Assembly: GCF_026540895.1 (NCBI RefSeq)
Contig: NZ_JALNUR010000011.1
Location: forward strand, 28,747 to 92,746
Source: Sphingomonas sp. GM_Shp_1
GTDB taxonomy: Bacteria > Pseudomonadota > Alphaproteobacteria > Sphingomonadales > Sphingomonadaceae
Length of the DNA: 64,000 nucleotides
Direction of reading: 5' to 3'
Notes under the pieces: model-generated
Databases searched by the model: none
The model's input: the letters and a program-made list of their open reading frames with translations, nothing else
Told to the model about the DNA's origin: nothing
Shown: positions 1 to 8,322 of the stretch, piece by piece
Position numbering within the stretch: position 1 is the first letter of the stretch
Layout of the letters: each line of letters begins with the position of its first letter
Made by a program: the position numbers and the translations under genes

Positions 1-2
1 CC

Positions 3-488
3 CGCCCCGCAGCCCCGCCCGCGACGATGGAGGCGGTGTTTCAGGAAACGCCGGGCGCGCCGAAGGTGCGGGTCAAGGGCCGGGTGCCGCCGTTGCGCCA
101 GCCCGCACCGCCGCCGACTGCGCCGAGAAAGGGGCCGGGCGAGACGCTCGACGGCGGCTGGGACAAGCGGCTGTCGCGGGGCAGCGTAATGCCCGACAGT
201 TCGCTCGACCTGCATGGCCACACATTGGCCTCCGCCCATGCGATGCTCGACCAGGGGCTGGGGCGGGCGATTTCGCGCGGCGACCGCGTTCTGCTGCTCG
301 TGACCGGCAAGCCGCCACGGCCCGAGAGCGAGCGGCCCCATGCGCGCGGCGCGATCCGTGCGGCGATCAGCGACTGGCTGGGCGCGTCGCGTCATGCCGA
401 CTCGATCGCCGCGATCCGCAATGCCCATCCGCGCCATGGTGGGCAGGGCGCGCTCTATATCGTGTTCAGGCGCCCGCGCGAGCGATGA
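3..488 (+). CDS. Smr-domain protein (5' end outside window)
   Basis: The C-terminal half is an Smr (small MutS-related) domain, with the LDLHGHT motif at the domain start and the HGGQGALYIVF stretch near the end that corresponds to the family's conserved GxG region. Smr domains bind or nick branched DNA or cleave RNA; the role of stand-alone proteobacterial Smr proteins is poorly known. The frame is open to the left edge. The first ATG is at 27, but the protein begins there inside a Pro/Ala-rich linker, so the true start is probably upstream of the window. The last 23 bases overlap the 3' end of dapE on the opposite strand. The family call is firm; the start is not. Confidence 0.8.
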   Translation, partial: RPAAPPATMEAVFQETPGAPKVRVKGRVPPLRQPAPPPTAPRKGPGETLDGGWDKRLSRGSVMPDSSLDLHGHTLASAHAMLDQGLGRAISRGDRVLLLVTGKPPRPESERPHARGAIRAAISDWLGASRHADSIAAIRNAHPRHGGQGALYIVFRRPRER

Positions 489-1581
489 CGCCCGCATAGA
501 TGCGGGTCAGCGCGTACAGATCGTCGACCGCCACCGCCTCGTCCACCTTGTGCATCGTGGCGTTGAGCAGGCCGAACTCGACCGTCGGGCACAGCTTCGA
601 CAGGAAGCGCGCGTCCGATGTGCCGCCGGTGGTCGACAATTCGGGTTCGATCCCGGTCTCGGCCCGGATGGCGTCGGCGATCATCGCGGAGAAGGGCCCC
701 GGTTGGGTCAGGAAGGCCTCGCCCGAGATGCGGCCCGTCACCTGCGCGGCGGGGGCATGGGCGCGTGCGATGGCGGTGATCCGCTCGATCAGCGCCTGAC
801 CGCTCTGTTCGTCGTTGAAGCGGATCGACAGCCGCGCCTGCGCCGATCCCGGAATGACATTGTGCGCCGGATTGCCGACATGCAGGTCCGTGATCTCGAT
901 ATTGGACGGCTGGAACCAGGCATTGCCGGTGTCGAGCGTCACCCCCTCTATCCCCGCCAGGATCGCGACCAGCGGGGTGATCGGATTGTCGGCGAGGTGT
1001 GGATAGGCGACATGCCCCTGCCGCCCCGGCACGGTGATCCAGATATTGACCGATCCGCGCCGCCCGATCTTCATCATGTCGCCCAGTCGCTGGGCGGAGG
1101 TGGGCTCGCCGACCAGGCAGAGGTCGGGCGCGATGCCGCGAGCCGCCATCCGGTCGATCAGCGCGCGGGTGCCGTAAACGGCCGGGCCCTCCTCGTCGCC
1201 GGTGATGATCAGCGACAGGGGGATGCCGGGGGCGGGGGAGATCGCCGCGACGAAGGCGGCGACCGCGCCCTTCATGTCCACCGCGCCGCGCCCGAAGAGC
1301 AGGCCTTCGCGAACCTCGCCGGAAAAGGGCGATCCCTGCCAGCCTTCCCCGGCGGGGACGACATCGACATGCCCGGCAAAGGCCAGATGCGGCCCCGCGC
1401 CGTCGCGGGTGGCGAGCAGATTCTCCACCGGGCCATCGGGCGCTTCGCCGACCGTGAAGCGATCGACCGCGAAGCCCAGCGGCACCAGCGCCGCCTCCAG
1501 CACGTCGAACACGGCTCCTTGCGCGGGCGTGACGCTGTCGGCGCGGATCAGGGACTGGGCGAGTTGCAGCACGTCGGTCAT
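466..1581 (-). CDS. dapE: succinyl-diaminopimelate desuccinylase
   Basis: This 371-residue M20-family metallopeptidase hydrolyses N-succinyl-LL-2,6-diaminopimelate in the lysine/meso-DAP pathway, which feeds peptidoglycan synthesis in the cytosol. The metal-binding motifs are visible: HVDVVPAG near residue 70, GRGAVDMKG near residue 100 and the catalytic EE pair in GDEEGPAVYGT near residue 130. Length and N-terminus (MTDVLQLAQSLIRADSVTP) match the family. The ATG at 1581 follows a short gap and no other start is better. It converges on the Smr gene, and the two coding ends overlap. Confidence 0.95.
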   Translation of the reverse strand: MTDVLQLAQSLIRADSVTPAQGAVFDVLEAALVPLGFAVDRFTVGEAPDGPVENLLATRDGAGPHLAFAGHVDVVPAGEGWQGSPFSGEVREGLLFGRGAVDMKGAVAAFVAAISPAPGIPLSLIITGDEEGPAVYGTRALIDRMAARGIAPDLCLVGEPTSAQRLGDMMKIGRRGSVNIWITVPGRQGHVAYPHLADNPITPLVAILAGIEGVTLDTGNAWFQPSNIEITDLHVGNPAHNVIPGSAQARLSIRFNDEQSGQALIERITAIARAHAPAAQVTGRISGEAFLTQPGPFSAMIADAIRAETGIEPELSTTGGTSDARFLSKLCPTVEFGLLNATMHKVDEAVAVDDLYALTRIYAGVIARAGA

Positions 1582-1692
1582 GCCGGGGGCATAGGCAGCG
1601 GCGACGCGAACGGCAATCGGGCGATTAAGGGGCGATCACGGACCCCAAAGCGGTCAGGCATCGTTTCAGCCCTCGACAACAGGAGTGACGCG

Positions 1693-1863
1693 ATGAACGA
1701 CCCGGATCACAAGGGCCATAAGGCGGGCGGACGATTGATTCTCTGGCTGGCCATCGCGGTCGGGATCGCGGCGATCCTGCTCTATATCTTCGCCTCGCGC
1801 GTGGCCGAACCGGCGAGCGAGCAGCGGGCTCCGTTGAACGAGGTGCAACCTACGGCTCGGTGA
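1693..1863 (+). CDS. small single-pass membrane protein
   Basis: A 56-residue protein starts at an ATG preceded by AGGAG (1681-1685) at good spacing. It has a hydrophilic His/Lys-rich N-terminus (MNDPDHKGHKAGGR), one transmembrane helix (about residues 14-34) and a short polar tail. I do not recognise a family. The longer open frame that runs into it from upstream is antisense to dapE and is not coding. The Shine-Dalgarno site and the clean hydrophobic segment make it a likely real gene. Confidence 0.65.
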   Translation: MNDPDHKGHKAGGRLILWLAIAVGIAAILLYIFASRVAEPASEQRAPLNEVQPTAR

Positions 1864-1872
1864 GGTTGGGTC

Positions 1873-1966
1873 GGCGTGGCCTTCAACTTCGCTCAGGCTG
1901 AACGGAGGTGGGGTATGGGCTGGATACAAAACCCCGTTCAGTCTGAGCGAAGTCGAAGGCCACGCC
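1873..1966. repeat. long imperfect inverted repeat (REP-like), possible bidirectional terminator
   Basis: Arms at 1873-1905 and 1934-1966 are 33 bases each and nearly perfectly complementary, separated by 28 bases. The right arm carries CCGTTCAGTCTGAGCGAAG; a near copy lies at 63906-63932. The element sits between two converging genes and could stop transcription from both. Confidence 0.75.
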
Positions 1967-2031
1967 CAGCCCGAACCACCACCCCTCACACTTCGCCTTC
2001 GCTCGGCGCGAACGAAGGCAATGACGATCCA

Positions 2032-2694
2032 CTAAGCCACAGGCTGCTCGAACCGCTCGATCACCCATTCCTCTTCCTGTGCGGCGGCTATCCAGTCCTG
2101 CATGAACGGATGGCGGAGCACCGCGTCCATATAGGGCACGGCGAAGCGTGCGACGGGCAGTTGATAGGTGACGATCCGCGTGATCACCGGCGCGAACATC
2201 ATGTCCGCCGCACCGAACGCGCCGAACAGGAAGTCGCCATCGCCGCCGAACCGCGCGCGCGCCTGTGCCCATAGCTCCATGATCCGTCGGAGATCGACGA
2301 TCACATCCTCGTCGGGCGTCTGGGCCGGATAGACCTGTCGGATGTTCATGCTGTGCTTGCGACGCAGCGCGACGAAGCTGGAATGCATCTCCGCCGCCAT
2401 CGAACGGGCCATGGCGCGCGCGGCGTCATCCTCGGGCCAGAAGCGGTCGCGCCCGACCTTGTCGGCCAGATAATCGATGATCGCCAGGCTGTCCCACACC
2501 ACCGCCTCGCCGTCCCACAGGATCGGCACCTTGCCGGAGGAAGGGGCGAATTCCGCCCCCTCGCGCCGCCGGTCCCAGTCGGCGTTATAGAGCGGGACGA
2601 CCACCTCCTCGAAGGGAAGGCCCGACTGGCGACAGGCGAGCCAGCCGCGCAGCGACCAGGAGGAATAGGCTTTGTTACCGATGATCAGCTTCAT
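2032..2694 (-). CDS. glutathione S-transferase family protein
   Basis: A 220-residue soluble protein with an N-terminal thioredoxin-like GST fold (MKLIIGNKAYSSWSLRGWLA; Ser/Trp-rich N-terminus, cis-Pro in SGKVPILWD, then VWDSLAI in the glutathione-binding loop) and an all-helical C-terminal half. It probably conjugates or reduces electrophiles with glutathione; the substrate is unknown. The frame opens further upstream, but the ATG at 2694 gives the family-typical N-terminus, so I choose it although no strong ribosome binding site is visible. It is separated from engB by a terminator. Confidence 0.88.
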   Translation of the reverse strand: MKLIIGNKAYSSWSLRGWLACRQSGLPFEEVVVPLYNADWDRRREGAEFAPSSGKVPILWDGEAVVWDSLAIIDYLADKVGRDRFWPEDDAARAMARSMAAEMHSSFVALRRKHSMNIRQVYPAQTPDEDVIVDLRRIMELWAQARARFGGDGDFLFGAFGAADMMFAPVITRIVTYQLPVARFAVPYMDAVLRHPFMQDWIAAAQEEEWVIERFEQPVA

Positions 2695-2737
2695 GGAGAC
2701 AAGGCGTAACCGGCCCGGACGCGGCCCGCAACCGCAC

Positions 2738-2772
2738 AAAAAAGGCCCGCTCGGCGGAACCGAACGGGCCTT
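2738..2772 (-). terminator. intrinsic terminator of the rpmH-engB operon
   Basis: On the minus strand a 13-pair stem with one mismatch (arms 2760-2772 and 2742-2754, loop of 5) is followed by a run of six T (2738-2743). It lies 26 bases past the engB stop codon and closes the operon. Confidence 0.9.
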
Positions 2773-2797
2773 CACGATCCGGTGGAGCGGATGGCGG

Positions 2798-3472
2798 TCA
2801 GCCGATCGCCTCCAATACCGCCGCACGCAGATCGGCGATGCCCATGCCGCCCTCGCTGGAGGTGGCGAGAATGTCCGGGTGCGCGGCGGCGCGCTTGCGG
2901 GCTTCGGCCTCGGTCCGCTCGACCACGGCGGCGAGTTCGCTGGCCTTCACCTTGTCCGCCTTGGTCAGGACGATGCGATAGCTGACCGCCGCACGGTCCA
3001 GCATCTCCAAGATATCGCGATCGACTTCCTTGATGCCGTGGCGCGAGTCGATCAACACCAGCGCGCGCTTCAACGCCTGCCGTCCGCGTAGGAAATCGTT
3101 CACTAGGAAACGCCACTGCTTGACCATGTCCTTGGGCGCCTTAGCGAAACCATAGCCCGGCATGTCGACCAGCCGCAGCACGGGGGGCGTGCCGACGTCG
3201 AAGAAGTTCAACTCCTGGGTCCGCCCCGGCGTGTTCGAGGTCCGGGCCAAACCGTTGCGGTTGGTCAGGGCGTTGAGCAGCGACGACTTGCCGACGTTCG
3301 ACCGCCCCGCGACCGCGACTTCCGGCACGATCGGATCGGGCAGGAATTTCAGCGCGGGCGCGGACTTCAGGAAGGTGACCGGCCCGGCGAACAGCTTGCG
3401 CGCCGATTCGACCAACTCCTCCGAAAAGCCCTGAGGCTCTTCGGGGGCGGGGATGGGAGGAAGCTCGCTCAC
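2798..3472 (-). CDS. engB: ribosome biogenesis GTP-binding protein EngB (YsxC/YihA)
   Basis: A 224-residue TRAFAC-class GTPase needed for late 50S subunit assembly. Visible motifs are the P-loop GRSNVGKSS, the G2-region Thr in [14 protein letters not shown]3 DMPGYG and G4 TKADK. The start is taken as the GTG at 3472, giving [14 protein letters not shown]; its bases overlap the yidC stop in a 4-base GTGA junction, which indicates translational coupling. The open frame upstream of that GTG is antisense-like shadow inside yidC. It is the last gene of the operon before the terminator at 2738-2772. Confidence 0.95.
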   Translation of the reverse strand: MSELPPIPAPEEPQGFSEELVESARKLFAGPVTFLKSAPALKFLPDPIVPEVAVAGRSNVGKSSLLNALTNRNGLARTSNTPGRTQELNFFDVGTPPVLRLVDMPGYGFAKAPKDMVKQWRFLVNDFLRGRQALKRALVLIDSRHGIKEVDRDILEMLDRAAVSYRIVLTKADKVKASELAAVVERTEAEARKRAAAHPDILATSSEGGMGIADLRAAVLEAIG

Positions 3473-5166
3473 TTGGCGACCGGCTGCTTCAGGCCCGGAT
3501 GGCGGGCGTAGAGCAGGCGCTGCTGGAGGATCGAGATGCAGTTGGTCGTGATCCAGTAGACCTGAAGCCCGACCGCGAACGGCGCCATGACGAACATCAG
3601 CACCCAGGGCAGGATCGCGAAGACCTGCTTCTGCGCATCGTCCATCGGCTGCGGGTTCATCTTGAACTGGAAGTACATAGAGATGCCCAGCAGGATCGGC
3701 ACCACGCCGATCGCGATGAAGTGCGGCGGCACGAAGGGCAGCAGACCGAACAGGTTGACCGGGGTCAGCGGATCGGGCGCGGACAGGTCCTTGATCCACA
3801 GCACGAAGCCCTGGTGCCGCATCTCGATCGTCAGCATCAGCACCTTGTAGAGCGCATAGAAGATCGGGATCTGGATCAGGGTCGGCAGACAGCCCGCCAG
3901 CGGGTTGACCTTTTCCTGCTTGTAGAGGGCCATGACCTCCTGCTGCATCCGGACCTTGTCGTCCTTGTAGCGTTCCTGGAGCGCCTTCATCTTGGGCTGC
4001 ACCGCGCGCATCGCCGCCATCGAGGCGAACTGGCGCTGCGCGATCGGGAACATCAGCGCGCGGATGGTGACGGTCAGCAGGATGATCGCGACGCCGAAAT
4101 TGTCGACCAGGCGGAACAGCCAGTCGAGATAATAGAAGATCGGCTTTTCGAGGACGCGCAGATACCCCCAGTCGAGCGCATAATCGAGCTTCGTCGCGCC
4201 TTCCTTGTCGGTATAGCGGTCGAGCAGCGCGACTTCCTTGGCGCCCGCGAAGAAGCGGGTCGTCTGGGTGATCTGCTGGCCCGGCGCCAGCGTCTGCGGC
4301 TGGAGCGTATAGTCGGCCTGATAGGTCTGGTTCGCACCGGCGCGGAACTGGCCGTCAAACGCCTTGCCCTGGTCGGGGATCAGCGTCGCCAGCCAATATT
4401 TGTCGGTAAAGCCCAGCCAGCCGCCGGTGGTGGTGAAGCGGGTCGGGGCCTTGTCCAGATCCTTCCAGTTCGGGCCATATTGCGCCGAGCCGTTGTTGAC
4501 CGACATCGGGCCGACATGGATCGTCCAGCTGTCCGGATCGGCCGAGATGCCGCGATTGACATAGCCATAGGCCGCGACCGGCACCGGCGCGGTGCCGCCG
4601 TTCGCCACCGTCTGCTGGACGGTGAACATATAGTCCTTGTCGACCGACAGGGTGATGCGGAACTGCTGACCCGTCGCGTTGGCGGCGGTCAGCGTGACCG
4701 GCTGGCCGGGGCGCAGCACGGGCGCGCTGGCGGTCCAGACGGTATCGGCGGCGGGCGGGTTCAGCCCGTCCGTGCGCCAGCCGAATCCGGCGAAATAGGC
4801 ACCCGGCGTCCCGGCCGGCGACAACAGACGGATCGGGGCCGAGTCCTTCGCCACCGTTTCCTTATAGTCGAGCAGAACCAGGTCATCGATCCGCGCGCCC
4901 TTCAGGCTGATCGAGCCCTTCAGGCGCGGCGTTTCGATCGCGACACGCGGGTTCTCGGCCAGCACGACGCGGCGATCGCGGATCGCGGTCGGCGTCGTCG
5001 CGGTCGGGTTGGCCGAACTGTTGGCCACCGGCACCTGTTTGCCGTCCACGATCTTGGTCGCGGGCGGGTTGCTCGGGAAGAACTTGCTCTGGATGAGCGG
5101 CCATCCGAACAGGATCAGCGCCGCGATCACCGCGAACACGACGAAATTCTTGCGGTCTTCGTTCAC
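3469..5166 (-). CDS. yidC: membrane protein insertase YidC
   Basis: The 565-residue protein inserts and folds inner-membrane proteins, alone or with SecYEG. It has an N-terminal transmembrane segment ([18 protein letters not shown], about residues 8-25), a large periplasmic beta domain (about 60-340), and the conserved C-terminal five-helix 60 kDa core beginning near [20 protein letters not shown] and including [20 protein letters not shown]. The start is a GTG at 5166 (MNEDRKNF). It lies 18 bases downstream of yidD and its stop overlaps the engB start, so the cluster is a single operon. Confidence 0.97.
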   Translation of the reverse strand: MNEDRKNFVVFAVIAALILFGWPLIQSKFFPSNPPATKIVDGKQVPVANSSANPTATTPTAIRDRRVVLAENPRVAIETPRLKGSISLKGARIDDLVLLDYKETVAKDSAPIRLLSPAGTPGAYFAGFGWRTDGLNPPAADTVWTASAPVLRPGQPVTLTAANATGQQFRITLSVDKDYMFTVQQTVANGGTAPVPVAAYGYVNRGISADPDSWTIHVGPMSVNNGSAQYGPNWKDLDKAPTRFTTTGGWLGFTDKYWLATLIPDQGKAFDGQFRAGANQTYQADYTLQPQTLAPGQQITQTTRFFAGAKEVALLDRYTDKEGATKLDYALDWGYLRVLEKPIFYYLDWLFRLVDNFGVAIILLTVTIRALMFPIAQRQFASMAAMRAVQPKMKALQERYKDDKVRMQQEVMALYKQEKVNPLAGCLPTLIQIPIFYALYKVLMLTIEMRHQGFVLWIKDLSAPDPLTPVNLFGLLPFVPPHFIAIGVVPILLGISMYFQFKMNPQPMDDAQKQVFAILPWVLMFVMAPFAVGLQVYWITTNCISILQQRLLYARHPGLKQPVAK

Positions 5167-5184
5167 GTTGAAACCCCAGTTGTG

Positions 5185-5403
5185 TCAGGGTACCGGGTCG
5201 GGTCCGTGCCCGCCCCAGGGATGGCACCGCGCAATGCGCTTGAGCGCCAACCAGCCCCCTTTGACCGCGCCATAGCGGCCAATGGCCTCAATTGCATAGG
5301 CCGAACAGGATGGTTGATAGCGACAACTGGGCGGTAAAATGAGCGAGGGGCCGAGTTGCCAGCCCCGCGCGATGAGAATCAAGGCCCGCGCGAACATGGT
5401 CAC
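5185..5403 (-). CDS. yidD: membrane protein insertion efficiency factor YidD
   Basis: A 72-residue YidD-family protein with the diagnostic segment [17 protein letters not shown] and the C-terminal [14 protein letters not shown]. It associates with the inner membrane near YidC and supports insertion. The GTG at 5403 overlaps the rnpA stop as GTGA; an ATG at 5397 is the alternative and would lose two residues. It sits in the universal rpmH-rnpA-yidD-yidC order. Confidence 0.95.
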   Translation of the reverse strand: MTMFARALILIARGWQLGPSLILPPSCRYQPSCSAYAIEAIGRYGAVKGGWLALKRIARCHPWGGHGPDPVP

Positions 5404-5846
5404 GCGGGCTCTTGAGTGGGGGTGGCGGGCTGGCGATGCACGCCGCCGCGGGGTCCACGCCCCTTGCCGCGACCATGATGGACACGCGGCTCGCGCGGCC
5501 TTTGGTCGCTCGCGGTTTCGGGGGAGGCGGCGCGGGTCAGCGCCTTGGACAGTTCGGCGGTGAGCGCGGCATAATCGCGCTCTATCCCGCCTTGCCGCCC
5601 GATCAGGACATGGTCCGCACCGGCAATGCCCTTGACCGGCAAAAGATCGCGCGCGAGCGCCCGCAACCGGCGTTTCATCCGGTTGCGAACGACCGCGTTT
5701 CCGATCTTCTTGGTGACGGTGAAGCCGACGCGAATCGTGGCTTCACCGTCGTCACGCGGGCGCACCTGCAGCACGAAGCCGGGCATCGCCACGCGTCGCC
5801 CGCCATTGGCCGCGAGGAAATCGCGGCGGCGGGTCAGCGTCGTGAT
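5400..5846 (-). CDS. rnpA: ribonuclease P protein component (start uncertain)
   Basis: This protein subunit of RNase P processes tRNA 5' ends with the catalytic RNA. The core is clear: [14 protein letters not shown], then [20 protein letters not shown] with the RNR motif. The C-terminal Arg/Gly/Pro-rich tail is long. The start is the problem: no ATG, GTG or TTG lies between the rpmH stop and the first conserved helix. I give the ATC at 5846, which overlaps the rpmH stop as TAATC and would give 148 residues. The same frame also stays open through all of rpmH to an ATG at 5987, giving 195 residues. The in-frame GTG and ATG inside the motif region would truncate the fold. Confidence 0.85.
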   Translation of the reverse strand: MTTLTRRRDFLAANGGRRVAMPGFVLQVRPRDDGEATIRVGFTVTKKIGNAVVRNRMKRRLRALARDLLPVKGIAGADHVLIGRQGGIERDYAALTAELSKALTRAASPETASDQRPREPRVHHGRGKGRGPRGGVHRQPATPTQEPA

Positions 5847-5980
5847 TACGCCGACAGCTTCTTGCGACCGCGCGCGCGACGCGCCCGGATCACCGCACGG
5901 CCGCCGGGCGTCGCCATCCGCGCACGGAAGCCGTGACGGCGAGCGCGCACCAGATTGCTCGGCTGAAAGGTCCGCTTCAT
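5846..5980 (-). CDS. rpmH: 50S ribosomal protein L34
   Basis: The 44-residue protein reads [20 protein letters not shown] and onward to GRKKLSA, matching L34 throughout. The ATG at 5980 is preceded by AAGGA (about 5988-5992) at proper distance. It heads the rpmH-rnpA-yidD-yidC-engB operon. An in-frame ATG for the rnpA frame lies at 5987, only 4 bases upstream of the L34 ATG, so the two starts would share one ribosome binding site. Confidence 0.97.
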   Translation of the reverse strand: MKRTFQPSNLVRARRHGFRARMATPGGRAVIRARRARGRKKLSA

Positions 5981-6005
5981 CGTTCATTCCTTGGATACGT
6001 CTGAA

Positions 6006-6031
6006 TAAAAACGGCCGCCACGAGGACGGCC
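6006..6031 (-). terminator. terminator-like hairpin in the rpmH leader
   Basis: On the minus strand GGCCG (6031-6027) pairs with CGGCC (6017-6013) and is followed by GTTTTTATT. It lies about 25-50 bases upstream of the L34 start, inside the presumed leader of the operon. It could be an attenuator or simply a terminator for antisense transcription; the stem is short. Confidence 0.4.
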
Positions 6032-6180
6032 TTGGTGGCAAGCCGCTTACGCAAAGCCGGGTTCCAAGTCAATCCGCTGTCGGCATCGCATCGACGCCAG
6101 TCTCCCTCTTGCGGGCGACGGTCATCCTTTGCAGGGAGGCTATGCGGGCAGGGGAGTGCTCGTGCAAGGGGGGGCGGTAC

Positions 6181-7695
6181 ATGGCGACCATCGTATCCAC
6201 GGTGGCCTATCTTGGGCTGGAGGCGCGCGCCGTCGAGGTGCAGGTGCAGTTGATCGCGGGATTGCCCGCCTTCAACCTGGTCGGCCTGGCGGACAAGGCG
6301 GTGGGGGAGAGTCGCGAACGGGTGCGCGCGGCGATCGCCGCCATGGGCCTGGCGCTGCCGCCCAAGCGGATCGCGGTGAACCTGTCGCCCGCCGACCTGC
6401 CCAAGGAAGGATCGCATTTCGATCTGCCCATCGCGCTCGCCTTGCTGGCGGCGATGGGGGTGATCGACGCCGAACTGCTCGCCGACCATGTCGTGGTGGG
6501 GGAGTTGGCGCTGGACGGACGGATCGGCCGGTCACCGGGCGTGCTGCTCGCGGCGATCCATGCGGGGGCGGTCAACAAGGGGCTGATCTGTCCCGCCGCG
6601 CAAGGGGCGGAGGCGAGTTGGGCCGGCGGCGGTTCGGTGATCGCCGCGCCGGACCTGTTGTCGCTCATCAACCATCTGAAAGGCCATAGCGTCTTGCCGC
6701 TGCCCGAGGGGGGCACGGTGGAGGATGCCGCACCCGGGCCCGATCTGTCGCAGGTCAAGGGACAGGAAAATGCCCGCCGCGCGCTGGAGATCGCGGCGGC
6801 GGGTGGCCATAACCTGCTGATGAGCGGACCGCCCGGATCGGGCAAATCGCTGATGGCCGCCTGTCTGCCCGGTATCCTGCCGCCGCTCGACGCCGCCGAA
6901 GCGCTGGAGGTGTCGATGGTCCAGTCGGTGGCGGGCACGCTGGCCGGCGGGCGGCTGACCCGGACGCGACCCTTCCGTGCGCCGCATCATTCCGCCTCCA
7001 TGGCGGCACTGACCGGCGGCGGGCTGAAGGCGCGACCGGGCGAGGTGAGCCTGGCGCATCTGGGCGTGTTGTTCCTCGACGAACTGCCCGAGTTTCAACG
7101 TGTCGTGCTCGATTCGCTCCGCCAGCCGCTGGAGACGGGCACGGTCAGCATCGCGCGCGCCAACGCCCATGTGACCTTCCCGGCGCGGGTGCAACTGGTC
7201 GCGGCGATGAACCCGTGCCGCTGCGGCCATCTGGGTGACGCCGCACTGGCATGCGCACGCGCCCCGCGCTGTGCCGCCGATTATCAGGCGAAGATCTCGG
7301 GGCCGCTGCTCGACCGAATCGATCTGTCGGTCGAGGTCCAGCCGGTGCGCGCGGTCGATCTCTTCCAACCCTCTGCCGCCGAATCGTCGGAGATGGTCGC
7401 GCGGCGCGTGGCCGCGGCCCGTGCGCTTCAGACCGAGCGGTATCGCGACGCGCCTGTCACCGTCCGTACCAATGCCGAGGCGGACGGTGCTCTTCTCGAA
7501 CGCTGGGCCATGCCGGACGAAGCGGGGCGCACGCTGCTGGCCGAGGCGGCGGAGCGGATGCGCCTGACCGCGCGGGGCTATACCCGCGTGCTGCGGGTCG
7601 CCCGGACCATCGCCGACCTCGCGGGCGCGGAGCGGGTGGGGCGCATCCATGTCGCCGAAGCGCTCAGCTATCGCCAGCGCCCTCCGACCAATTGA
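6181..7695 (+). CDS. comM: YifB/ComM family Mg-chelatase-like AAA+ ATPase
   Basis: A 504-residue protein of the ComM/YifB family: N-terminal ChlI-like domain (MATIVSTVAYLGLEARAVEV, residues 1-125), AAA+ core with Walker A SGPPGSGKS (about residue 217) and Walker B VLFLDELPEF (about 295), a Cys pair region NPCRCGHLGD, and a C-terminal Mg_chelatase_C helical domain (LTARGYTRVLRVARTIADL). ComM is a hexameric branch-migration helicase that helps integrate DNA during natural transformation. The ATG at 6181 lies just after a G-rich stretch (AAGGGGGGG). It is divergent from rpmH. The upstream open frame is shadow. Confidence 0.93.
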   Translation: MATIVSTVAYLGLEARAVEVQVQLIAGLPAFNLVGLADKAVGESRERVRAAIAAMGLALPPKRIAVNLSPADLPKEGSHFDLPIALALLAAMGVIDAELLADHVVVGELALDGRIGRSPGVLLAAIHAGAVNKGLICPAAQGAEASWAGGGSVIAAPDLLSLINHLKGHSVLPLPEGGTVEDAAPGPDLSQVKGQENARRALEIAAAGGHNLLMSGPPGSGKSLMAACLPGILPPLDAAEALEVSMVQSVAGTLAGGRLTRTRPFRAPHHSASMAALTGGGLKARPGEVSLAHLGVLFLDELPEFQRVVLDSLRQPLETGTVSIARANAHVTFPARVQLVAAMNPCRCGHLGDAALACARAPRCAADYQAKISGPLLDRIDLSVEVQPVRAVDLFQPSAAESSEMVARRVAAARALQTERYRDAPVTVRTNAEADGALLERWAMPDEAGRTLLAEAAERMRLTARGYTRVLRVARTIADLAGAERVGRIHVAEALSYRQRPPTN

Positions 7696-7726
7696 CGCGC
7701 GCGGTCGCGGCGTGGGACGTTCGGCC

Positions 7727-8038
7727 ATGGCAAAGCGGCACATGGCGTCGACGCTGGCCCGCGCGACGGGGATCGCGGCCCTGATCCTGTTGGGGCCGCC
7801 GCTGACATGGTTGGCGATCCTGTGGTCGGACCCGGTGGCGTGGGGGCCGCAGGGACCGATCTTCATCTATGGCCTCGCCGCTCTTGCGGTAACGCCGGGG
7901 CTCGTCGGGCTGGCGTTGCTCACCGTGCGGAGGAGCACCAACTGGCTGATCCTGCCACTCTATCTGGTCGCTGTGGCATTGGTGTTGATGACGACCCTGG
8001 TCTATTTCGTCTGCATCGCCACGCATGATTGTCCCTAG
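7727..8038 (+). CDS. small multi-pass membrane protein, unknown
   Basis: From the ATG at 7727 the protein has 103 residues and three hydrophobic segments (about residues 11-30, 41-63 and 70-93, the last being WLILPLYLVAVALVLMTTLV), so it is an inner-membrane protein. I recognise no family. It begins 31 bases after comM in the same direction and may be cotranscribed. A second Met five residues downstream (7742) is an alternative start. Confidence 0.55.
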   Translation: MAKRHMASTLARATGIAALILLGPPLTWLAILWSDPVAWGPQGPIFIYGLAALAVTPGLVGLALLTVRRSTNWLILPLYLVAVALVLMTTLVYFVCIATHDCP

Positions 8039-8055
8039 GCAACGACAATCATCGC

Positions 8056-8083
8056 TTGCACCCCGCATCACCCTCGTCTAGCA
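8056..8083 (+). promoter_or_regulatory. possible sigma-70 promoter of tRNA-Leu
   Basis: TTGCAC (8056-8061) and CTAGCA (8078-8083), 16 bases apart, lie 13 bases upstream of the mature tRNA 5' end. The -35 is good and the -10 weak. Confidence 0.35.
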
Positions 8084-8096
8084 GCGCCTCTTCGCT

Positions 8097-8181
8097 GCCC
8101 CTGTGGCGAAATTGGTAGACGCATTCGACTCAAAATCGAACGCCGCAAGGCATGCTGGTTCGAGTCCGGCCAGGGGCACCA
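8097..8181 (+). tRNA. tRNA-Leu(CAA), CCA encoded
   Basis: The 85-base cloverleaf folds cleanly: the acceptor stem GCCCCTG pairs with CAGGGGC, the D arm carries GGTAGAC, the anticodon stem TTCGA/TCGAA holds the loop CTCAAAA with anticodon CAA, there is a variable arm typical of leucine tRNA (CGCCGCAAGGCA), and the T arm is GGTTCGAGTCC. A73 and an encoded CCA (8179-8181) follow. It reads UUG codons. Confidence 0.97.
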
Positions 8182-8322
8182 CTTCCGGTCGGAACCGCGC
8201 ACCATGGTCATGGCGGCGTCGCCGCTCCGCAAGACCAGACCAGGCCGCAGTCATCTCATAAGACCGCGCATTCCCACGCCGATCGGGCGGAGCCAAAGGA
8301 TTGATCCATGTGTTGAACGACC

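Noticed and set aside
340..1692. Long plus-strand frame antisense to dapE
   Set aside because: dapE is certain on the other strand. Only the last 56 codons of that frame (from 1693), with their own ribosome site, look real and are annotated.
8097..8181. tRNA-Leu as the attachment site of an integrated element
   Set aside because: No integrase gene follows and I found no second copy of the tRNA 3' end in the window.
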